Source: Bolinopsis microptera (Eukaryota; Ctenophora; Tentaculata; Lobata; Bolinopsidae). From it: a DNA stretch of 64,000 bases. A model generated the notes under the pieces. It ran no database searches. It was given only the letters and a program-made list of their open reading frames with translations, and was not told the origin of the DNA. The DNA lies in NCBI RefSeq assembly GCF_026151205.1, contig NC_087074.1, forward strand, positions 10,883,226 to 10,947,225. The letters run 5' to 3'. Below, piece by piece: positions 50,028 to 59,490 of this stretch. The first letter of the stretch is position 1, and every line of letters begins with the position of its first letter. The translations under genes were made by a program, and so were the position numbers.

Positions 50028-50730
50028 ACAACAGTTCTCAGATGCAATAGCTCTCAGATACAACCTGAACTTGAAGGACTGCCCTAAAACATGTACGTGT
50101 GGCCAGAAATACTCAGCAAACCATGCGCTCATCTGCAAACTTGGTGGATATGTGTCACTGCGCCACAACTCGCTGAGAGACACCTTTGCAGAACTAATGA
50201 GAGCTGTGAAATGCAAGGATGTGCAGACTGAGCCAGTTCTTCTTCCAGTTGATGGTCTAGAGTTACCAAGGGGAACAGTCCTAGGAGACCAAGCCAGGCT
50301 GGACATTTCTGCAAGATCGATTTGGAATGCTTCAGAGAGGGCATTTTTTGATGTAAGGGTATTTCATGCCCCAGCCCCCACCAATGCATGCAAACCGATA
50401 CCAGCAATGTACCTGACCCATGAAAATGAGAAAAAGCGATGTTACAATGCAAGGGTTCTTGAAGTGGAGAAAGGAAGCTTCACACCTTTAGTGTTCTCGA
50501 CTTCTGGTGGAATGGGGTGAGCTGAGAGACTGGTCAAGAAGCTGGCCAGTAAGATGGAGTACCACACTGGCCAGAGATACTCAGACGCCGTAGGATACAT
50601 AAGAAAGCGCCTTCGCTTTGAAATTCTCAGAACAACAGTGATTTCTCTCCGTGGAGACAGAGGTGCGAGAAAAAACATTGTTGACATAAACAGTCTAGAT
50701 CTTAACTTGGAGCCACAAGGCCAAGGGTAA
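50028..50730 (+). pseudogene. Reverse-transcriptase pseudogene, C-terminal third
   Basis: Resumes the frame interrupted at 47176: QQFSDAIALRYNLNLKDCP, a Cys/His cluster (CTCGQKYSANHALICKLGG, pattern CxCx9HxxxC), SLRHNSLRDTF, a GDQARLDISARSIWNASERA region with ARLD, and AFFDVRVFHAPAPTN. A second frameshift near 50517-50525 creates the TGA at 50518-50520. The other frame then continues AERLVKKLASKMEY to IRKRLRFEILRTTVISLRGD and stops at 50728-50730. The Cys/His cluster plus ARxD...FFDVRV suggests an additional nuclease-like or nucleic-acid-binding C-terminal domain; that is inference. Confidence 0.7.
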
Positions 50731-50890
50731 TTTTTAATTGTTAAGGGAATTTTTTGAATTCTTAAAGGGTTGATTTTATATAGGGTCATTGCTATATTAT
50801 TATGTGTATATTGTTTGAATAATTTTAAATTTTGATATTTTACTGTACTATTTTATGTTGTATATATAATTTTACGGACGAAATGATGCC

Positions 50891-51008
50891 AGGGGGGACT
50901 CCCAACCCACCGCTTCGGCGGGTAGTTGATGCACCATTCACAAAGCAAGAGCCACTTTGGTATACTTGCTGTGAGGTGTCTCAGCTACATGGGTTGGGGG
51001 TCCCCCCT
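50891..51008. repeat. 118-bp foldback sequence
   Basis: AGGGGGGACTCCCAACCCA (50891) is inverted as TGGGTTGGGGGTCCCCCC (50990-51007), with a small CCGCTTCGGCGG hairpin just inside. It lies directly after the right 20-bp inverted repeat of the RT element and may be a separate small insertion. Confidence 0.7.
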
Positions 51009-51129
51009 TTTTTTTATTTTTTTCCCTCAAAGCTTGTCTTCTGAGGGATGAGGTTGAAGGAAACGTCTTGCAGTTCAAAATGTTGGGCTGTTGATCTTCC
51101 TCTGATTATTCCCCTCAGTGCAATGAGTC

Positions 51130-52392
51130 CTTGTGATATTATGTGTATATTGTTTGTATACTATTTTGACTATAATTCGCTCCTACTAAATCGCTTGCCC
51201 AAATTTTAACAAAATTCTTGTAAAAAGGTCGTGAAGGTATAAAAGTAGTCTAATGAGGCGTACTTTTAGACGCTGATGGCGAATCACCCCCATGATGTAG
51301 GGTAAAAATGCCCCCAGCTCTCATCCTCCTTAAAACTTTGGCTTGGTTTAGCTGAAAATGTTGGCCAACAAATTGATCTTGTCTGCATAAAATTTCATGT
51401 TGTCTGCACATTAAACTTTTCTCATTCAGTACATCTACATTGCAGTGTAATGTGAAAATAGTATTATTCCATACTACTAATAAGATTAAGGGCACTCAAA
51501 TTTGATACTCAAACTATTATTGGGGGCTATGCGGTGTGCCCCCAAACTCCAGCTATATCGTAAAATTGAACAAAACAACGGACTTTTGGGATGATATATG
51601 CCTCCAGTTTTTTGTGGTGATTACGAAACTGAGGGGATTTCAAGTGGGTGCAATCGTGTAGTTTTTCTTTTTGGAAAGAAAGCTCACCACTAAATCCAAC
51701 ACTATTCTCTGTAGCAATGAAATGTATGTCACTGTCCGGAACCCTAATAGAGACTTCGTCTGAACTCATGCTAAGTTCTGACAGAGCAAGTTTTGATGAT
51801 AGCTTTACAAACGAGAACAACTTGGAACATGTCAATGGTGAACTTCTTGTCAGTTACCCTAACACAACTAGCAAGCAGGTAAAAATTAGATTGCAGTTGT
51901 ATCTTCAATCACATTAATTACATTAATTCTTCTGAAGTGGTCATTTGTTAGAAGATATACACACACCATTTAGTATTATTGCTCTGTTTATAAAATAAAT
52001 GTGAATACACCCGAATCTTAAAGATCCAATGATGCAAAATTTTAATCTGGAACAAATTGTATAATATCGTTTTTTTGAGTGAGGACCTAAAATGGTTCAA
52101 TCTTGCGCCAGTTTAACATTAATTAAACCATTCCTTTAATTGTTTGCTATAAGTATGAATTGAACACACACATTTCGGGTAAAGTACTACAAATAAATTT
52201 ATATTGCATATTTTATAGGCACACTGTGACACTGTCTATAATCTGAAAGAATTATCATTCTGTGCTATTATTAAATTATGATAGTGGTCCTTGGATACAC
52301 CAGATAAAATACATCATTCCAAAATATGACCCAGAGAGCTACAGTTTTCTTCTAATACTAAGTTAGTCTGGTATGAGCTGAGTTATATTTTA
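51130..52392. other. No gene assigned; ambiguous open frames at 51.5-51.9 kb
   Basis: Overlapping frames on both strands at 51527-51917 have fairly protein-like composition. The plus frame ends at a donor-like AAGCAG/GTAAAA (51878), preceded by NLEHVNGELLVSYPNTTSKQ. The minus frame reads SDIHFIATENSVGFSGELSF. I cannot decide which, if either, is real. The rest is AT-rich downstream DNA of the Ly6 gene. Confidence 0.35.
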
Positions 52393-53450
52393 TCAAACCG
52401 CAATACAGAAACAGATGAGAGCAACAGTGAGAAGCAGTGTGTTTTGAACAGCTCCCCTTTTTGCGGCGCTGTCCTCCCAAGAGGAGATGTCACTCACTGT
52501 GTTGTCGTTACAGTTATCTGATCCACATTTCTTAACCACACCTGGGAATAGTGTGTTTTTTATTTGGTTACAATGTAGATTGTAGTGTCATTTTTTTTGT
52601 ATAATCTGGTCATAACTGTGAATTAGTGAATTCTTAAGACCCAATCTAGACACAGAAATGATATGTTTTATTAGGATATAAAGCCTAAACTTTTGTATTA
52701 CTTACATTTGTTTAACGAAACAGTATCAGCAACTTCTTGCAGGTCTTTCTTAAAATCATCACAAGTCGTATCCTCCTTGCTTGCACACCCTTTCAGTGCA
52801 TCTATCTGAAGTACAGTCTCCATCTTCTTATTATCTTTTGTTGAGGTCACTCTATAACATTGAAATTATTATTGTAAGCAAGTGTCAATGTATTCCATTT
52901 TATATGTATTCTGTCCTGGGTTACATAAATATTAAATACCCTTTCCTTTTTACATTGTTAAACTTTTTCTGCTTATTTCAGAAAAAAAAAGAGTTTAATG
53001 TCTAAATTGTAAAATTCCCACAAATACTGACGTTGCAATGATTGAAGCACTGACACACTGGTCTTTACTTGATGAACACGTTTGTTTCTCTGCGGGGATG
53101 CATACCTTGAACCTACTCTGATCAGCTGAAATTTAGTGCTCTTGTCAAAGTTACTATAGTGACTGGGGTTACTACGTTACAGTCGAACGGTTATTGAGTA
53201 TCATGTTTCATGATGAATTAGAAACTCTACCTTCTGCTATGATCTAGGGTATCTAACAACAATTTAAGATGCTGGCACAATTAATTTGAATATTTTGTAA
53301 TTTTCCCTTACATTCTATTGTCTCTCCATCAACAGTTTCTTTAATAGAACCCTGCTCACAGACATAGCATTCCCTTGCTATACAGACGGCTAACAGCGCT
53401 GCTAGTGTAATAATTATCCTGCACATCCTGGAGTTATTTGTGTTATTCAT
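52393..53450 (-). CDS. GPI-anchored Ly6/uPAR-type (three-finger fold) protein
   Basis: Exons on the minus strand are 53312-53450, 52706-52849 and 52393-52541, giving 143 codons plus stop with phase-1 introns throughout. The start is the ATG at 53450; an in-frame alternative is at 53426. Exon 1 has a signal peptide (MCRIIITLAALLAVCIA) followed by ECYVCEQGS, the typical ExCxxC opening of an Ly6/uPAR domain. Exon 3 carries the closing CVVKKCGSDNCND motif and a hydrophobic C-terminal tail (NTLLLTVALICFCIAV) with no cytoplasmic part, as expected for GPI attachment. Such proteins sit on the outer cell surface and act as ligands, co-receptors or adhesion factors; which one cannot be told. Only seven cysteines are seen in the predicted mature domain, where an even number is normal, so the exon 2 acceptor (AG at 52850-52851) may be misplaced or a small exon missed. 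Exon 2 itself is supported by a good donor (GTAAGT). Confidence 0.75.
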
Positions 53451-53805
53451 ATTGTGATACCAAACAAGGTCACTGTAAATGCACTCTAAAATATACATAG
53501 TTCTGATTGTAAACGATTATTTGAACAAGTTCGTGCACATACGTCAAATCCGAAAAATTACTAAAATCAAAGCTAAGATTTTGTATGTCAAGAAGAAGTT
53601 ATTATGCGAATATGTAAACTGCAAGTAATTACTAATATTAAACCTGTGAATATGTCGAAAAGCTATTTGAACGACCAAACTTTTGAATGTCCAGAACTTT
53701 TTAGTCGGGCACCGAGGCCGTTACCGTACAAACAGTGTTAATATCAATTGTTGTTTTTTTAATTGTACTATGTAATAAATTGTGAAAAAAGTAAATTCGT
53801 TTCAG
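53451..53805. promoter_or_regulatory. Shared upstream interval between divergent genes
   Basis: This 355-bp interval separates the divergently oriented Ly6-type gene (minus) and a small plus-strand gene, so it probably holds both promoters. It also contains a short ATG-initiated frame at 53652-53741 (MSKSYLNDQTFECPELFSRA) that might be the first exon of the plus gene, but I find no canonical donor in matching phase. Confidence 0.3.
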
Positions 53806-54632
53806 CAGCTGTTGGATCGAATAGACGATTTACTGAAAAAGATTAACTTCAATAAGGAGCTGATTGAAAGTTACGATACTTTCTTTAAAAACCAGTCTAC
53901 AACTGCACAAGAACTGAGGTATTTCTTATTTAACTTACTCAAAATAGTCTATAATAATATTTATAAACTGCTTACTCGAACAATCTATATTAATAGTCCC
54001 AAAAACTCTGTGAGTGGGTTCGTGCGTGTGTAATTTACGAACGACTTAATCCCTTTTATAATGAGATAATACATAGTGGACCTGCCGGTCACAAGATTCC
54101 GGAATTGTTAATTAACTTTTTTTTACGAACGTGCCTTGATTGTTTGGTGCGTGTTTTCGACTAAGCGGGTTTAAACTTTTGCATTTCAACTGCGATAGTG
54201 AAGTACCGGCTGTAGGCCTTGGTTACACTTATCTTACATAATTCCGTTGCACTCGTTTTCTGCAAACTCTGAAAATCTCACTGCACTACGGCTAATTCCT
54301 CTGAATATAAAACGATATTGATAAAATGCTAGCTAGAGCGTGTTAATCAACACATGTTGCCCTGAGAATTGAAAGTTGACTAGTGACTACTCTTAGTAAT
54401 TTACTATAATACTCGATAATACACACGATTACGAGTGCCCTACCCCAGGTTAGAGCTACAAGAGCTGAGTGGTTCTTCTGACGGTACACTGTCCCCAATA
54501 CTACAACCCTCTCCTACTTGGGACTATCAGGCCATATTCGACCAGTCCGAGAACTCGCCTGACTCTGACATTCCTCACAGTACCCAGGTTCGTTACTATG
54601 GCAATACACGTGGGGAGGCAATTCTCACTTAG
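53806..54632 (+). CDS. Small coiled-coil-like protein, 5' end unresolved
   Basis: Two exons are supported: 53806-53918 (acceptor TTCGTTTCAG, donor AG/GTATTT) and 54449-54632 (acceptor CTACCCCAG, stop TAG). They join in phase 2 and give 98 codons. The first exon reads QLLDRIDDLLKKINFNKELI and is strongly amphipathic, likely a coiled coil. The second starts LELQELSGSSDGT and becomes Ser/Pro/Asp-rich and disordered (QSENSPDSDIPHSTQ). There is no start codon in the first exon, so at least one upstream exon is missing; the frame at 53652 is a candidate. I do not recognise the family. The gene ends 133 bp before the hydrolase start codon on the same strand. Confidence 0.55.
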
Positions 54633-54765
54633 TGACTAGTGAGGCCTTGTCTTATCAGTCTGGTGGATTTAGGAGCCTTGTTATTATGACTCTGAACCTA
54701 AGTCCTGATGAAAGAGTAATGTATCTAATATACTGAAACTAACACACTATCCTATACTAGCTAGA

Positions 54766-56142
54766 ATGTTTGAAGGAGGAACGAGTAAGATACTCTGGCT
54801 AGCACAGAGTGTGCCCCTGTTCGGACTGCTTTGTTATGTTTCTTATCAGTGGAGAAACCTCCTCTCCATCGTCATCCTCATTGCTTCACTTTACTCCTTC
54901 ACCAAGAATGCCATCGCCGTGGTAGTTGAGTCAAACAAAGTCCCCAAGCGTGCATTCATATTGCTTGTATTCTTTGACCTGTGGGTGGGCTTGGTGATGT
55001 TGAATAAATACATTTACCTAGATATGAAGTACTCACGTGGTTTCCTGGACTGTTTCATGAAGTACACTGGTAAATCATCTGCCACTACAGAACAAACCAT
55101 CTACAAAGTAAACAAGCACGTGGAAGTGTACGTGTACAAACCATGTACAATCTCCAACAAGGGCTGTGTAGTGTACATACACGGGGGAGGGTTCTGCTTT
55201 CTGTCCGCGGCAGGCTTCAACAAGTCTATCTCTCAGATGTCCCACTACTTGGAGATGGTGGTGGTGAGTGTGGAGTACAGACTAGCTCCAGAGCACCGCT
55301 TCCCAGCTGGTCTGATAGACAGCTACTCTGCAGTGCAGTGGGTACATGATAACAGTGAGATGTTGGGGGTGGATTGTAACAGTATCTTTGTAGCTGGAGA
55401 TAGTGCGGGAGGGAACTTATCTGCTGCTGTTAGTCTGCTGTACAGAGACAGACAGGGGGCACCACTAGAGGCTGAGACACAGGACGTGCTTCCAGAGACT
55501 GAGACAGAAGAGGCACTTCCAGAAACAGAGACACAAGACGCTCCTCAAGATAAGACACCAGAAGATAAGAAAAGACCTGGTCTAGCAGGGCAGATCCTCC
55601 TCTACCCTCTTCTACAAGGTTACAGTAGCTCTCACCCCTCCATGATAGATAACGGCACCTCATTCTTCCCTCACCCTGAAATGGCCATGGCCTGTATATC
55701 TATGTATGTATCAGGAGGAGACAGATTTACCCGTTGGTTGGGGGACCCTGAAAAGATACCGACCAAAGCTCCCAAGTTCTGGCAGACAGTGGTAAACAAG
55801 GATGCCAGTCAGTTGGAAACGATAAAGGAAGTTAAAATGTTGGCTGAGCATTCTGATAACGTTACTTTTATGGAGATTATGGGTAATAGTTACCTGCTCC
55901 CGCTTCACGCAGAAGACGTCAGTAACCTGCCCCCCGCGTACATAACGGTCGCGGCTGCAGACACGCTGCGCGACGAGGGGGAGTGGTACGCGCACTATCT
56001 ACGAGAAAATGGAAACAGCGTGGAGTTAAGCGAGGTTAAACATGTGCATGGGTTTATGATGCAGTACGAAACGAATGAGATAGCTAGAGGTGAACTTATG
56101 AAGATTAAAAAGTGGATCGGTAAAACTCTAAGTGTGAACTGA
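54766..56142 (+). CDS. Membrane-anchored alpha/beta-hydrolase, AADAC/HSL-like esterase
   Basis: An intronless frame of 458 codons beginning at ATG 54766. It has the hormone-sensitive-lipase-family signatures: oxyanion HGGGF at residues 139-143, nucleophile elbow GDSAG at 211-215 (Ser213), the Asp of DTLRDEG at about 399 and His428 in HVHGF. The catalytic triad is therefore complete. YRLAPEH, typical of arylacetamide deacetylase and neutral cholesterol ester hydrolase, is also present. The N terminus has hydrophobic segments near residues 10-25, 32-47 and 61-80, so the enzyme is probably anchored in the ER membrane. Expected activity is hydrolysis of acyl esters or arylacetamides; the substrate is unknown. 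Unusual are an acidic Glu/Thr/Pro insert at about 234-270 with three imperfect copies of an ETETQD(A/V)LP-like unit between the nucleophile and the rest of the core, and the lack of introns. Confidence 0.92.
   Translation: MFEGGTSKILWLAQSVPLFGLLCYVSYQWRNLLSIVILIASLYSFTKNAIAVVVESNKVPKRAFILLVFFDLWVGLVMLNKYIYLDMKYSRGFLDCFMKYTGKSSATTEQTIYKVNKHVEVYVYKPCTISNKGCVVYIHGGGFCFLSAAGFNKSISQMSHYLEMVVVSVEYRLAPEHRFPAGLIDSYSAVQWVHDNSEMLGVDCNSIFVAGDSAGGNLSAAVSLLYRDRQGAPLEAETQDVLPETETEEALPETETQDAPQDKTPEDKKRPGLAGQILLYPLLQGYSSSHPSMIDNGTSFFPHPEMAMACISMYVSGGDRFTRWLGDPEKIPTKAPKFWQTVVNKDASQLETIKEVKMLAEHSDNVTFMEIMGNSYLLPLHAEDVSNLPPAYITVAAADTLRDEGEWYAHYLRENGNSVELSEVKHVHGFMMQYETNEIARGELMKIKKWIGKTLSVN
55471..55555 (+). 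repeat. In-frame tandem repeat inside the hydrolase gene
   Basis: Three imperfect 30-nt copies around GAGACACAGGACGTGCTTCC encode the acidic ETETQDxLP units. The length is a multiple of three, so copy-number change keeps the frame. Confidence 0.75.
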
Positions 56143-57257
56143 TTGTATTAAGGAACATTTAGAAATCACTGTTATCATCATTATATCCCATAGTTACTAA
56201 ATTGATAGCTCATTTTTTTAACTATTAAAGTGGCAAATATTTGCTTATGTAATACTTCTTGTTTTGATTGATGTTCAACTTTTATGATTTTATCATCTTG
56301 TTTTAAATTATAGGTATTAGTGAGTCGAAGTTTTTACATTTTTATGATGGGCGATGAGGAGGTCTCCATTTCCTATATTACCTGTTCAACCAATCCTAAT
56401 TCAGCATTATGTCTCACTTTCTAAACAAATAAGTAAAATATAAACTAATTAACGAAACTTTTGTGAAAGGTAAATAAACAAAATAATAAAGATCGTCCTA
56501 GCAGATCCACAGCAAAAGCAACAAATAAGATAGCTACAATAATATCCAAACAGGTACAGGTGTATCCAAACAAGTGCTGAACCTACCTTAGAAACACGAA
56601 ACTTCCAATACTTTAACCAATCACAGCAGCTCCCTGAAACCACGTGATTTGTCTTGTTCAATCAGAGAGCTCCATTTGCACCGTTACTTATCTGCACTTC
56701 CCTCTCAGAAACATGGCTTTTAGATCCTCTATATTGTTTAAATCTGTACAACTCCTCCACTGCAGTGGTACTGCACTACTGCACTACTGTACACGTATAA
56801 TCTAACTACTTGTGTGGCAAATAATACCTTAATAACAGCAGCTGTAGAGAGTGTTTTAACCGTATTTGGCCAGATTACCAGTTTAGCTCTCGTGTTCAAT
56901 GGAATGTAATTTATTTTACGGAGACACATGACATACTTTAGGAGTTGGATGTAAGTTAAAGCTTTTTTCGTGTTACTGATGATATTAAGGTAATGGCAGT
57001 TTTGTGGGATTATATTTAAATTTTGTATTTCTGTTAGACTGTTGTTTTATTTAGTTATTTGTGTGCTAATTAATTATTGCTATGAAACAATATTATGTGC
57101 TACGAATGAAATAAGAAATTGCAGTACGTAATAGCTATACCTTGACAACTGTTTAGAAAAGTTATGTCAACCACGAATAACAAAATTTATAAATATTCCA
57201 GGATCATAAATCCTATCAAATATAAAGAAGTTTCTATCTAAACAACTTGTTTTTCAG
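56143..57257. other. Interval between the hydrolase and a coiled-coil gene
   Basis: The first 300 bp are probably hydrolase 3' UTR. At 56615-56672 there are inverse copies of the CCAATCA...CACGTGA composite. An ATG at 56713 (MAFRSSILFKS, followed by GTACAA) could be the first exon of the next gene in phase 0, but the donor is weak. Confidence 0.35.
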
Positions 57258-58179
57258 GTATCAGATGAGCTGCTGTCTCGTACCAACAATAAGGTACAAA
57301 TACAAATATCCAGTTTGATCTTTGAATTAAATACAAATAGCTTATGGATCTGTACAGTAAGCTTTAAAATTCGCAGAATAAATTTTTTATGAATTTAGAT
57401 GAGCCCATCACAGCAATTTTATTACGTCACAGAACTTAATTTGACGTTCAGGACCTGAAGTTGACGAACTCTGACAAGGAGCTAATCTCTTACTTAGTAG
57501 ATAGGGAGCGGGAGATACTGAGACTGCAACATTGTGTTGATAACAACTCATGGGAATCTGACAAGGTAACTTTTAATGTGTGGTGTGACGTCATAACACG
57601 TGGTGTGACGTCATAACCCAGCGTGACGACATGATTATCTGAAGTATTTGAAATTATTTTCTTGTCACCATGACCATGATAACTATCTGCAGAGTACATT
57701 ACGGAACATTGAAGAAAGTTATGTGCGAAGATATTGGGGGCTATGGGAGCAGAACAAGAAGCTTAAGAATATTCTGAGCGTAAGTAATTATTACACTTGG
57801 GGGGGGGGGGGGGGGGGGGGGGCGGGGGAATGGCCGGGGGGGGGGGGGGGGTAGTTCGGCACATGCTAATTTTAGAGGTGGAGAAATCTGACTTCTCCTT
57901 CAACCGCTTTATACATTGCGCTGCACCTAGCCACAACTGTTGCGGAAACCACAACAACGCTAAATGATAATAATTAAATATGTTTGAACAATGCGTCCTA
58001 GAATTGGTCCTAATTGTTATTGGTGTTTCCGCCGCTTGATGTTTTATTTGCAGAGCATTATGCCCCAAAGCTTGGTGCACCAGTATGATCATGGTTTGGA
58101 TGGGAGTCGTGGAAAACAAGATTGTGAAGTTGGAGGACGGTCCCCAATCAAAGCATCCTTCGAGCTGTTTGGACGCTGA
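57258..58179 (+). CDS. Four 3' exons of a coiled-coil-like protein, 5' end unresolved
   Basis: Exons are 57258-57293, 57452-57565, 57693-57779 and 58054-58179 (stop TGA). All introns are phase 0 with good acceptors (TTTTTCAG, ACGTTCAG, ATCTGCAG, ATTTGCAG) and GT donors; together they give 120 codons. The protein is highly charged and helical: LISYLVDREREILRLQHCVD in the second exon and RRYWGLWEQNKKLKNILS in the third, with heptad-like leucines. The last exon (LVHQYDHGLDGSRGKQ) looks unstructured. The family is not recognised. The first coding exon is not certain; ATG at 56713 is a candidate. Intron 3 contains the long G tracts at 57799-57850, and intron 2 carries two TGACGTCA sites. Confidence 0.65.
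57799..57852 (+). repeat. Poly-G tracts in an intron
   Basis: A run of over 20 G is broken by GCGGGGGAATGGCC and followed by another run of about 18 G. It lies 20 nt after a 5' splice site. Length is likely to be unreliable in the assembly. Confidence 0.95.
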
Positions 58180-59074
58180 ATTCAATTTAAAATTGTGGAA
58201 TCTCCTGTTACAGCCTGATCTGAATTTTATTTGTATATTTAAATATTAATGTTGTGTCAGTCTTGTTATTTCAAAGGGTTGAAAGGTTGTAATTCTGGAG
58301 ATCTCCCCTTTACCATTTTCCGTCAAGTCCACATCCTTAATTACAACCATCCTTCCGGAATCCGTTAGGTCCCATCAATCCGTACAGTAACATGGCATGA
58401 GCGATTACTTTTTTTTCTCTGCTGTTGGTTTGTTGTACGGAACTGATTTGAAATATGATACTGTATATATACAGTATATAGTATAGCTCTATAATCCCTA
58501 TAATCGAGTACGTATGGCTCTGCAGTCTAAAATTCTACTATCATTTTCTCGTACCCTGTACTGCACTATTTTAAGAGACTACCTCATTAACTTGTTCGCT
58601 GTTTAATATCAGGATTAAAATTTATAGCCAGGATCGGCCAATTGTAACAGCTTCTGAAATTTGATATTTTCGGATTAATATGATTATGTCAGTGTTAAGA
58701 TTATGCCTGACAAGTTGTAACAGCGGGCGTGTAGCTGTAGACAGCTAGACATTTCACATATGTTTCCTCAGACCACCTGCCCTTACTGTTAACACTAGGT
58801 TGTTAATCCCTGCGCAACAAATTCAAATTCTGAACGTGCCTAATTAGGAAATAAGGTCTACATTAAAATTTTAGCGCCGACGCGAAAGTTTTGTTATGAT
58901 AAAATGTGATCGCTAAAATCAAATTTAACTGGCTGAATGCGCGCGCGCACGCCCAGTGCGTAATAAATGGAACCTGGACGTATCCGGTCCGGCCGGCCTG
59001 ATCTGACGAACTTTTCAGAGGGGGTCAAGTATTTTAAGATTTTAGAACATTGCACTGAAGCGAAAACGTTCAAA
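58180..59074. other. No gene recognised
   Basis: Contains a 20-bp palindrome (ATACTGTATATATACAGTAT, near 58459) and a GCGCGCGCGC run near 58940. No exon supported. Confidence 0.45.
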
Positions 59075-59249
59075 GGGGACGTTCACACTTCACACAATAT
59101 TACGTAATCAGCCGAGGAGGAGGGAGGGTTCCAAATGATTACGCTAGTGTAATTTTGACACAATAGCTATGTGTAAAACTGATTACGGAGAGGGGGGGGG
59201 GGGGTCAAAGATTGTTCAAAAATTTATTACGTAATATGTGAACGATCCC
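59075..59249. mobile_element. MITE of about 175 bp with GGGACGTTCACA termini
   Basis: The left end GGGGACGTTCACAC...ATATTACGTAAT is matched in inverse at the right end ATTACGTAATATGTGAACGATCCC (given in parts: ATTACGTAATATGTG, GAACGATCCC). The inside holds a purine-rich G tract (GAGAGGGGGGGGGGGGGG) and GATTACG repeats. This terminal sequence and layout match a MITE type I recall as common in many invertebrate genomes. No coding capacity. No clear target-site duplication was confirmed. Confidence 0.6.
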
Positions 59250-59490
59250 AAACTGTAAGCTTGTTTTTGTGTCAAAAAAGAAATCGGATATGACAACAGC
59301 CTTGTCAATAGTCCTGGTGCTTTATGAAGGGAAAAGTTTACTTTTTAAATACCATCTTGCCTGTCATTAAAGGAACGAGACTCAAGATTTTATAAAATGT
59401 TCATAACCAATAATCGTAGCTGTTTTTATTGATTCAAACATCACACAGTCATCCTGAGGATCACACTTCTTCTGTTAGAGTAGATACAGC

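Larger units (their letters stand above)
45374..50887 (+). mobile_element. Reverse-transcriptase element between 20-bp inverted repeats
   Basis: The sequence ATCATTTCGTCCGTAAAATT at 45374-45393 recurs as its exact inverse at 50868-50887. Between them lies one degraded reverse-transcriptase reading frame (45673-50730) in the same orientation, interrupted by a 2,844-bp LINE (47177-50020). Without the LINE the interval would be about 2.67 kb. I know the protein family as widespread in cnidarian, sponge and mollusc gene sets but cannot give it a formal name. Flanking target-site duplications are not evident, so whether the inverted repeats are the true ends of the RT element or of an older host transposon is open. 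Confidence 0.5.

Noticed and set aside
50021-50306. N-terminal 95 codons of the 516-codon minus-strand frame at 48756-50306
   Set aside because: They are antisense to the other RT pseudogene; the LINE part begins at the insertion boundary at 50020.
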